This document shows positions 14,547 to 21,900 of a DNA stretch of 23,092 nucleotides, in pieces. Below the pieces are notes generated by a model. It searched no databases, was not told where the DNA came from, and saw nothing but the letters and a program-made list of their open reading frames with translations. The stretch comes from a virus. The translations under genes were made by a program, and so were the position numbers. Numbering within the stretch: position 1 is the first letter of the stretch; each line of letters opens with the position of its first letter. The stretch lies in IMG/VR virus record IMGVR_UViG_3300035701_000302, positions 1-23,092 of that record; one strand, given 5' to 3'.

Positions 14547-15160
14547 TGCCACTACTTGGACCACATATGACGGCGACTGTGATTTCGGCTTTATCTGCTA
14601 AGGGTTTTGTCGGTACTGGTCTTCCATCTTTTGCTGCTGCTATTGGTACGGGTTCTGTCTTATCACTGGTTGGAAAGACGTTTTCCACTTCAGACATGGG
14701 TTCAACTGCATCAGCTGGCGTCGGTGTTGGTATTGGCTTAACTGGAGTTAGTTCAGCTACAATTAAAGGCGCAATGATGCTTGAGGCGTTATCTAAGGGA
14801 TTCACCCCAACAACACAACAAAGTGATGTCTTTGAAGCTGTTGGTGATGCTTTAGTTACCGAACTTGCTATTGCTTCTCTGACTTCTACTCACACTCCAG
14901 TTTACGTTGGGACTGGAACCATTGATGTTGGTTCCATTATGGTTACAGCTTCGGAGTGGGGAGGAAATATCGAGTCCACTGGCGCTGGTCTTGGTATGAG
15001 TGGTGACAAATGGCCAGATTTTGCAGCAGTTCTTGGTAAAGGTTGTGTAGCTGGAATGGCGACAGCTGCTGGAAATGTAGTTATTACTGGTGTTCCACCA
15101 GGAACCCCAGTACCGCCTTCTGGCGGTATCGATGGTGTTGGTTCTGGAGTAATAGCATGA
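14546..15160 (+). CDS. Glycine/alanine-rich conserved phage protein of unknown role
   Basis: This 204-residue protein starts with MPLLGPHMTATVISALSAKG, followed by GFVGTGLPSFAAAIGTGSV and FSTSDMGSTASAGVGVGIGL. A helix-rich middle follows, with SDVFEAVGDALVTELAIASL, and a beta-rich end (TPVYVGTGTIDVGSIMVTAS, GNVVITGVPPGTPVPPSGG). It is almost free of charged clusters. The order of a small-residue N-terminus, a helical middle and a T-H-x-P-V-Y-V-G-T-G strand is one I associate with proteins beside baseplate genes in large myoviruses; I cannot give the family name. It lacks PAAR-type histidines, so it is unlikely to be a spike tip. Stop/start overlaps link it to both neighbours. Confidence 0.65.
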   Translation: MPLLGPHMTATVISALSAKGFVGTGLPSFAAAIGTGSVLSLVGKTFSTSDMGSTASAGVGVGIGLTGVSSATIKGAMMLEALSKGFTPTTQQSDVFEAVGDALVTELAIASLTSTHTPVYVGTGTIDVGSIMVTASEWGGNIESTGAGLGMSGDKWPDFAAVLGKGCVAGMATAAGNVVITGVPPGTPVPPSGGIDGVGSGVIA

Positions 15161-15186
15161 ACAATGAAAGTATTGAGGCTAGTTGA
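15157..15186 (+). other. Nine-codon coupling frame upstream of gp25
   Basis: ATG 15157 overlaps the previous gene's stop (ATGA). A nine-residue frame (MNNESIEAS) ends in TGA 15184-15186, which overlaps the ATG of the gp25-like gene (TGATG). It may simply pass ribosomes from one gene to the next. It may also be chance; the gp25-like gene has its own GAGG seven bases upstream. Confidence 0.3.
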
Positions 15187-15554
15187 TGGCAGTCTATTCA
15201 GACCTAAACTCAATTAATCCAACTGATTTTCCTCTTCTCACTGAAGAGGAAGCTGTTTATCAGTCATTATTTAACATTTTTAATACTACTCCAGGAGAAG
15301 CACTCTTCGTTCCTGAGTTTGGTCTTGATTTAGAAGAAGAACTTTTCGAGCTTCTTGATGATATTTCGGCGCTACAAATTTTTAGAAAGATTTCAGCGTC
15401 AATAGAACGTTGGGAAACTAGGGTTATCATTGACAGTGTTAACACTATTATAACTCCGATTCCAGATGAAAATATTTTTGATCTTTTCTTAGTTTTTTCC
15501 ATTCAAGGGACCGATGGACAGCGCTTCGAGTTTAAAGGATCATTCACAAAGTGA
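15186..15554 (+). CDS. gp25: Baseplate wedge protein (gp25-like)
   Basis: This 122-residue protein (T4 gp25 has 132) starts at ATG 15186, chosen over TTG 15183 because GAGG is seven bases upstream. It shows the gp25/GpW family core: EEAVYQSLFNIFNTTPGEAL, then FVPEFGLDLEEELFELL and a C-terminal part with SIERWETRVIIDSVN. E-T-R occupies the place of the family's E-P-R motif. gp25 proteins bind the gp6 wedge dimer and the first sheath ring and help trigger contraction. The gp6-like gene follows 48 bases later, the classic gp25-gp6 pairing. Confidence 0.93.
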   Translation: MAVYSDLNSINPTDFPLLTEEEAVYQSLFNIFNTTPGEALFVPEFGLDLEEELFELLDDISALQIFRKISASIERWETRVIIDSVNTIITPIPDENIFDLFLVFSIQGTDGQRFEFKGSFTK

Positions 15555-15591
15555 AAAATTCTTATTCATATTTAGCTTTTCTATGATTTGT

Positions 15592-15598
15592 GAGGTGG
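15592..15598 (+). promoter_or_regulatory. Shine-Dalgarno for a TTG start
   Basis: GAGGTGG stands four bases before TTG 15603. No ATG lies near, so this site supports the TTG as the start of the gp6-like gene. Confidence 0.6.
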
Positions 15599-15602
15599 CG
15601 TT

Positions 15603-18026
15603 TTGACATTTATTATAGATCCATCATCAGTCTCTAATGATGCTATTTTAGCTGATCTTGAAGTTTTTCTTGATGCCGCTCCAGATTCAGCCAAGTGGAA
15701 AGATTTTTTTCAATCTTCTAGTGGCACTCTAGTAAAACAACTTATGGCTGGTCTTGGAACTTTTCTTTCCTACAACACAATTGTAGCTCGTCGTGAGTCT
15801 TTCATTTCTCATGCGTTAAATAGGTCTTCTGTTGTTGCTGCTGGTGAGACTCTTGGTTATTCTGCCTTTCGCGGTAGGAATGCCATTCTTGAATTGGACA
15901 TTGTTCCAAACGTTACTACAGTTTGGCCTAAATGGACGGTGATCGGATCGGTTAAAGACAAAGATTTGATTTTGACCACTCAAACTGTGGTCAATGCTGG
16001 TGTTCCAATTACTGTTCAGGTAATTGTTGGGGAAGTTAAAACTGACCAATTAGTAGCTGCTAATCAAAATCCGGCATCTTTCCGATTTAAAGAAGCTCTA
16101 ATTTCTCAAGATGTAAGAGTCTATTTAAACAATGTAGAGATGTCAACATCAGAGCTTCTCCTTAACCTGATCAATGAAAAGTTCATCATTCAAACCAATG
16201 TTTATGACTCTGTTAACATCCTTTATCTTAACCTTGATACCTTCGTCACCAGGTACAATACTGGGGGTGTCATCAGGATTGATTGGATCGAACGTAGTAA
16301 CTTATCCTTCGTTGTCGCCAATGTTAGTTTTGATTTCGGTGTTCTCACTGAAGCTAGGATTGCTGCTGTCTTTCAAGATGTAGAAGCTATTGAAACAATT
16401 AGAGTTAATGCTCCTCTTTTTAACGAAACACAATTCACTATTCGTGGCCGTGATGATTATCTTAAAACATTTAAACTTTCCGATCCAACTATTACCTCGG
16501 CATCAGGTGAAGATGTTTCCCCAGCTATCGTTAGGCTTTATTATGTTAGAATTGCCCAGCGATTGTTTACAGCATTGGAAAAATCTACTCTTATAACAAA
16601 GCTGTCATCTTACCGACCATTTGGAATGAGACCACCACTTATTTCAGATCCAACTATTGTTTTCCTAAATATAAATATTACTGCTACACTTACCGGAACT
16701 GGAAATATTGTTAATGACGTTCATACTATTGTTCAAAAGAATGCCCATGTACTGACTCAACTTCTCGATTTCGAGGCTGTAGAGCAAAGCATTGAAGAGT
16801 TGAGCTACGTCAAGATTGCTCGGATTGAATATGATCCGGTTGTTTGGTCTGCTAATACTATTTTCCGCCGTGGAACAAGAGTCTTACCAACTGCACCAAC
16901 CCTTTTCCAAGATCCATTTGTTTACGAAGCTGGTGGGAAGATTTACAAGTCAGGACCAACGGAACCTAAATGGCCAGATGCCGAAGGTGATACTGTTACT
17001 GATGAGTCTTTAGTTCTTTCTGCTGGGGTTAAAGCTAGCTCTACTCATAATGGTGATGTTTTCTGTGCCACTAATCCAGGACTTTCTGGTAACTTTATTA
17101 CTCTAGTTTTTGATGGTTTCGATACTAACAAAGAAGTAATTGATGTTTGGAACGAGGCTAACCCATTTAACCCAGTGAAGTTGTGTTCAGGTAATAGCGG
17201 CAATGTTAACCCAGCTGGAACTCTTGTAATCGGTAGAAACGCTGGTGATATAGAAACCGGTCTTTTACCGGCTGGTGGAACTATAGGTTCCGACGCTACC
17301 AACGGCAACGAACCATCTGGTGCTGATGCAGGGGTTAATAGAATCGGTACTGGTCTTTCTTGGACCACAATGAACCTTAGTGGTACACCACCAGTTTGGC
17401 TACCAAACTTCAAATATCCACTTGAGACCTGTGTTAAACCAAGTCCAGCTGCTATTATTGCTAACCCAGCACTTGCTGCTTTTATGTTTTGTGTCGACGG
17501 TTTTATTAATAGAGCTAACGAAGACACTACATCATCTACAGCCAAGGTTGTGTCAGTCGGAACTACTTATATTGCTAAAAATCCTGGTTATATTGGAAAC
17601 GGGATTTCTTTAGTTTTTGATGGTATCAAGACAATATCTGTTGTTGTGTCGGATTGGAATACCGCTAATCCAACCAACAAAGTATGTTTCTTTCCGACAG
17701 CTAACGGTTCTAATGTTCACTTAGCAGCTACTATTGTTTTGGTTGGTGGTGGTGGAACACAGGCAACAGTGGATGATTCTGGAACTACATTTATTTCTTC
17801 TGAAATTGGTCTTGACGGGAATTTGGTTACGCTAACCCCGAATGGGATAACATCAGTACAATCTATTGTTGATAGCTGGAACCTGTCTCACCCAGACAAG
17901 CCAATCTTTTTCATTCCACTATCTAATGCTGGAAATATTATCCCAGCTGGGACACTAATAATGATTGGTGGACAGAGCAAAATTAACAAGGAACCTGGTT
18001 GGCCGATTGGTCCAGTGGTTTGTTAA
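15603..18026 (+). CDS. gp6: Baseplate wedge protein (gp6 / baseplate J-like) with mosaic C-terminus
   Basis: This 807-residue protein (T4 gp6 has 660) starts at TTG 15603. Residues 1-410 are the gp6-like part. The N-terminus has IVARRESFISHALNRSSVVA, then GETLGYSAFRGRNAILELDI, a typical gp6 signature. Later parts include a beta domain and LINEKFIIQ. Residues 310-410 carry the helix ARIEYDP as the end of the core. Residues 414-807 are a mosaic of repeated modules: EP-W-P carbohydrate-binding-like segments (about 414-474, 598-635 and 796-807) with three inserted copies of a 70-residue repeat (475-545, 650-717, 723-790). The stop is in frame with the next gene, which continues the module pattern. 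Confidence 0.85.
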   Translation: MTFIIDPSSVSNDAILADLEVFLDAAPDSAKWKDFFQSSSGTLVKQLMAGLGTFLSYNTIVARRESFISHALNRSSVVAAGETLGYSAFRGRNAILELDIVPNVTTVWPKWTVIGSVKDKDLILTTQTVVNAGVPITVQVIVGEVKTDQLVAANQNPASFRFKEALISQDVRVYLNNVEMSTSELLLNLINEKFIIQTNVYDSVNILYLNLDTFVTRYNTGGVIRIDWIERSNLSFVVANVSFDFGVLTEARIAAVFQDVEAIETIRVNAPLFNETQFTIRGRDDYLKTFKLSDPTITSASGEDVSPAIVRLYYVRIAQRLFTALEKSTLITKLSSYRPFGMRPPLISDPTIVFLNINITATLTGTGNIVNDVHTIVQKNAHVLTQLLDFEAVEQSIEELSYVKIARIEYDPVVWSANTIFRRGTRVLPTAPTLFQDPFVYEAGGKIYKSGPTEPKWPDAEGDTVTDESLVLSAGVKASSTHNGDVFCATNPGLSGNFITLVFDGFDTNKEVIDVWNEANPFNPVKLCSGNSGNVNPAGTLVIGRNAGDIETGLLPAGGTIGSDATNGNEPSGADAGVNRIGTGLSWTTMNLSGTPPVWLPNFKYPLETCVKPSPAAIIANPALAAFMFCVDGFINRANEDTTSSTAKVVSVGTTYIAKNPGYIGNGISLVFDGIKTISVVVSDWNTANPTNKVCFFPTANGSNVHLAATIVLVGGGGTQATVDDSGTTFISSEIGLDGNLVTLTPNGITSVQSIVDSWNLSHPDKPIFFIPLSNAGNIIPAGTLIMIGGQSKINKEPGWPIGPVVC
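17025..17237 (+). repeat. Protein repeat R1 (WN-type repeat, gp6 copy 1)
   Basis: Residues of about 475-545 match the pattern NPGLSGNFITLVFDGFDT, then VIDVWNEANPFNPVKL, GNVNPAGTLVIG. Copies R2 and R3 in the same protein and R4 in the next large fibre gene share G-N-x-I/V-x-L-x-x-x-G-I/F, V-V/I-x-x-W-N-x-x-x-P and a terminal A-G-T-L/I-x-x-x-G. They are degenerate at DNA level. Confidence 0.7.
17550..17753 (+). repeat. Protein repeat R2 (WN-type repeat, gp6 copy 2)
   Basis: Residues of about 650-717 read NPGYIGNGISLVFDGIKTIS, then VVVSDWNTANPTNKVCFFP, GSNVHLAATIVLVGGG. This is the clearest match to R1, aligning at G-N-x-I-x-L-V-F-D-G and W-N-x-A-N-P. Copy R3 follows directly. Confidence 0.75.
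17769..17972 (+). repeat. Protein repeat R3 (WN-type repeat, gp6 copy 3)
   Basis: Residues of about 723-790 read SSEIGLDGNLVTLTPNGITS, then VDSWNLSHPDKPIFFIP, GNIIPAGTLIMIGG. They preserve the same order of strand, W-N helix turn and terminal A-G-T-L strand as R1 and R2. The sequence is more diverged, so the copies are old or selected to vary. Confidence 0.7.
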
Positions 18027-18030
18027 GGAG
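18025..18030 (+). promoter_or_regulatory. Shine-Dalgarno overlapping the gp6 stop
   Basis: AAGGAG at 18025-18030 begins inside the TAA stop (18024-18026) of the gp6-like gene and is six bases from ATG 18036. It gives the small in-frame downstream gene its own translation start. Confidence 0.65.
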
Positions 18031-18035
18031 AAGGT

Positions 18036-18365
18036 ATGGCAGCGGTTTTTATTCAAGATGGTAATCTGTTATGGTTAATGGTTGAAAAGGTTGGTTCACC
18101 ACTGGTCTGGAATGGTGGCACTAATTATGAACAAGGCGACGTTGTTATTCCGCGTTTTCCAGTTTCAGGACAAGAAAATATTATGTTTCAAGTGGTTGGT
18201 TATATAGGTTCCTCTGGGGCTGCAGAACCATCTTTCCCTATTCTGGCAGGACAAACTGTTGAGGATAGTGGTATCGAATGGACAGCAAGAAAAAAGACAG
18301 ACTCTCCGCTACAACTTGGACCTAATGAGTATTTCGAGATTCATGAAACGGTCACTGCGGTTTGA
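18036..18365 (+). CDS. Small module protein (EP-F/W-P carbohydrate-binding-like), in frame after gp6
   Basis: This is a 109-residue protein. Residues 25-84 form one full module: WNGGTNYEQGDVVIPRF, MFQVVGYIGSSGAAEPSFP, then AGQTVEDSGIEWTARK. The pattern Y-x-x-G-D-V-V-x-P, G-x-S-G-x-x-E-P-x-x-P, G-x-T-V-x-D and W resembles small beta modules on tail fibres and chitinase-like carbohydrate-binding domains. The first 20 residues (FIQDGNLLWLMVEKVG) look like the end of a second module begun in the preceding gene, whose frame this gene shares. It probably sits on the wedge or fibre base. It may be a gene split from gp6 or a reading-through extension of it. Confidence 0.7.
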   Translation: MAAVFIQDGNLLWLMVEKVGSPLVWNGGTNYEQGDVVIPRFPVSGQENIMFQVVGYIGSSGAAEPSFPILAGQTVEDSGIEWTARKKTDSPLQLGPNEYFEIHETVTAV

Positions 18366-18373
18366 GGTAAGTT

Positions 18374-18964
18374 ATGACTAGTGAAATTGATTCCATAATT
18401 TACGTCCCGGAGAAGCTTCGGGAATTCGAGCTTTACCCTAAAATCCAGGCGATGCTCAACTATATTATGGAGGGTTACTTTACCGAGATTGAAGATGTTC
18501 GTTACAAATATCGAGGCCCAGATATCGTTCGGGACGAAGTGATTCAAGAAATTATCAATGAACTTGGCTTCAAATACATTTCCAATGTGATGCAAACCAT
18601 CACCAATTATGAATTTAATATTCTTCTTGAGTTCCTCGGCCTTATTAACCTGCTGAAGGGAAGTAAAGAAGGGCTACAGCTGGTGCTCAAGCTCCTTGGT
18701 TTCGAAGCAATCATTTCTGAATGGTGGGAGCTTAACCCAGTTGGGGTACCTTACACTTTTATTATTACTATTATTATGGATGGCTCTTTTATCCAAGATC
18801 CAGTGCTGACGCTAAATAAGGTTAAGGATTTTATTAGGGAATACGTTTTCCCTACTATTCAGAATATTGATTTTCAGTTCAATTTCAATTTTGCTCAAAA
18901 GAATGTGAACTTCGGTGGTTTTTGGAAAGCCAAGTATTCAGGCTCAATCATCGGCACTACGTAG
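18374..18964 (+). CDS. I: Tail protein I-like baseplate-fibre connector (P2 gpI family)
   Basis: This 196-residue protein contains the family features of P2 gpI-like proteins: an N-terminal helical region with PEKLREFELYPKIQAMLNYI, a central hydrophobic helix set (ILLEFLGLINLLKGSKEGLQ), then LLGFEAIISEWWELNP and GVPYTFIITIIM. The E-W-W-E-x-x-P-x-G-x-P-Y-T-F motif is the clear mark. gpI-like proteins link the wedge to the tail fibre. The large fibre gene lies directly after, as in P2 (J-I-H order), and the gp6/J-like gene lies upstream. The Shine-Dalgarno is GAGG, overlapping the previous stop. Confidence 0.83.
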   Translation: MTSEIDSIIYVPEKLREFELYPKIQAMLNYIMEGYFTEIEDVRYKYRGPDIVRDEVIQEIINELGFKYISNVMQTITNYEFNILLEFLGLINLLKGSKEGLQLVLKLLGFEAIISEWWELNPVGVPYTFIITIIMDGSFIQDPVLTLNKVKDFIREYVFPTIQNIDFQFNFNFAQKNVNFGGFWKAKYSGSIIGTT

Positions 18965-18979
18965 TTTAGGGGCTAATTC

Positions 18980-21900
18980 ATGGCCGTTGTAGGATTGTTT
19001 ACTAATGTTGGTGTTGCCAAGTCAATTGAAGCCCAAAATAATGAAGGCTTCAAGATCTTTCCGACTGGGTTCACTGTTTCTGACCAAAAAACTATACCGC
19101 TACTACCAACATTAACAACGGCTAATGCTGGGGCTTGGTTCACTGGGGCAATCTCCTCTCGCGTTGTCATCAATGACCACACTGTAAAATTTATTTGTAC
19201 TATCCCTCCTGGTATCATCCCACCAGCTACAACTAAGTTCGTCCGTGAGATCTACCTAAATGGTCTCGACTCAATGTCGAACACATTTATTTTTGCTGCT
19301 GGACAGCCAACTAATGATGTTCTTTACGATCCAACTGGATCGGTGACTCTAGAACTAGAAGTCACCCTTTCTAATGCTGATCTTTCGGCTCAAATTGTGT
19401 TCTCGTTCACTCAGGCTACAGAGATCGGAGAGCATAACACTGATCCTAACGCTCATCCAGATCAAGTTGAAGCTATTAATAAGGCTGGTATCTTCCTTCG
19501 ATACGGAGGTTCGGCTTTTGATTATAAAGGTCAAGCATTTGACGAAAAAGCTGATTTCGCTGGTGCCAAATCTACGCTGGTCTATGGCGGCGTTACCTTC
19601 TCCTCCGACTACAATGGACCTAACCTTAACGGCCAGTCGTTAACTTTCAACGGTATCAAGACAGTCGCCGTTGTTGTTACCGAGTTCAACAACCTGCATC
19701 CAAACGATACAATCTCTCACACTGGTCTCGGAACAGTGGTTTTGGCTGTTGGTGGTGGTGTTTTTGGTGGTGGTTCTCTCTCTGTTGCCAACGGTGAAGT
19801 GGTTTACAGAGACACTGACGGATTTTATAAAAAAGCTCTTGCTGATGGTTCCATTAAGTCGAGAGTCTCCGGTCTTGCTGATCTTCCAGCCCGTATGGTT
19901 AGAGCTTCTGGTTTTGTCCGTAGAACCACTGGCTACCCTATTGGTACCGAACTCTTTCTTTCAGAAACTGTTGCTGGATCTATTACTAACTTAGCAACAG
20001 CGCTTAAGTTAGGGCATGTTGTTGGTACTACCTACGTCCTTATTGGTACTGGTGGTGGTGGGAGTGCTAGTAGTGGGGCCGCAAACCAGTTTGACGCCAT
20101 CGTTACTAATTCTCCTGGATTTGGTAACTTCACGACGACACAAGCGGCGATTGCAGCTGTTCTGGACGGCTCCAACATTCTTATTGATAAGTTGGAAACG
20201 CTATCTGCCACTATCGATACGTTAAATAAGAGCCTGACTTTTACCTTCGCCAACCCAGTCTCCGGTTGGCTCCGGTTTACTGGTAATGCCGAAGAACAAA
20301 AGATTACATTCTCCGCTATTCCAACCTCTGGGACTTGGCGTATTGAGTGGAATGGTAATGAGTCTGCTGATCTAGCATTCAACGCTAACGCTGCAACGGT
20401 TCAAGCTGCTCTTAATGCGATGATTGGACCAGGATTGCCGACAACGGTAACTGGTAACTATATTATTGGTTTCACTATTGTTTTCTCCTCTTTCATTGAT
20501 GTTCCAGAACCTACATTCTTGCATACTGGTACCGATGAAGTTCAAAAGCTGATGTTTAGTACTGTTCCAGATGACGGAACATTCAGAATTAATTTCAACG
20601 GCCAGGATACTGTTAATATTGCTTTTAACGATGATGCTGCTTACATAGAGTCGGCGCTCGAAGCTCTTTCTAACCTCGTCGATGTCGATGTTACTGGTAA
20701 TTTTGCATCTGATTTCACGGTCACTTATAAAAACCAAGACGGGAAGCAAAACCAGTCACAATTCACGATAAGCAATAACACTCTTACTCTTCTTTTGGCA
20801 CCAGTCACAATTACCCCGTCAACATTAACTCAAGGTCGTTTCCCAGCTTCTAACCTTAAGACTGGTGTTACCCCAATTGTTATTTCAGTAGCGACATTGC
20901 AAGGTGGTAATCCAATCGGACCGACGACTGCCATTGATGTTACTGAAGATAACACAATGTTTGTCGGTTATGGACAGATCAACAATTTCCTCAATGGTAT
21001 CAACCTTCAGGACCATACTGGGGTTACTGTTCAGGTAAATTTTGTTGGTGTACAAAATCCGATCATCAATAATAGTGGTGTCCGTCCAGGGGTTGATTAC
21101 CGAATTGAAGAGTCGCTTGGATTCTCTCGACAAACCATCAGGACAGTTGGTTATGGTGCTGATTACCAGACACTAGATGCAGCTTATTCGGCGGCTCTCT
21201 CTGGTGATAAGATTGTGGTATTTGAGGACCAAACGGTGGCAGTCGCCAAAGTTTGGACTAAAGATATTGAAATTGAGTTTATCAACGATTCTAAACTCAA
21301 TGTCACTGCGGTTATCCCGACAGTTATCACATTGGGTGGAACGATAAAAACTCGCAACATGCATCTAGTGATGACTGTTGCTGGAGCTTATACCAATGCC
21401 TATCTCGTTCAAGGGATTGGTGGCTACCATTCTAATTTAGGTCTCGAAACATCAGGAATTGGTGTTGTTGTCACCAATGGATTCCATCTTGACGCCGGAA
21501 GTCACATTCTATACGTTGAAGGTTGGATCAAGATCAACAGCAGTACCGTTACGACGGTTCTAACTAACTCATCTGGATTTGTCTCTCATAATGCAGTTAT
21601 CAGAGATAAAGACAATGGGATCACTCATGACTTGCTTAACAGCCAGCCACCGGTTCAGGAAGTACCGGTGGGAGTGGTCGATGGTATTAACAATACATTT
21701 GTATTATCTAATTTCCCTGCTAATGCTGATGCAGTATTGGTTATGATTGATGGTGTTCCTAGGGTTAAGACAACTCAATGGACACTAGCTGGTCTTAATA
21801 TTATCTTCACCCCTGGTAACTTACCGCAACCTAGCCAAGATGTGTATGTTTACTACTGGACTACTGCACTCCAAGCCACACCACCATCTGGTCGTGCTAC

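Noticed and set aside
14546-15160. PAAR-type spike tip
   Set aside because: The small size and baseplate position suggested it, but the protein lacks the PAAR motif and conserved histidines; the small-residue N-terminus and helical middle do not fit a cone-shaped tip.
15555-15602. Possible terminator or promoter in the gap between gp25 and gp6 genes
   Set aside because: I see no GC-rich hairpin with a T run and no convincing promoter pair; only the Shine-Dalgarno near the TTG start is supported.
17045-17545. Minus-strand open frame of 166 codons
   Set aside because: Antisense to the repetitive gp6 C-terminus, with low-complexity composition and no recognisable motif; the + strand frame is clearly coding.
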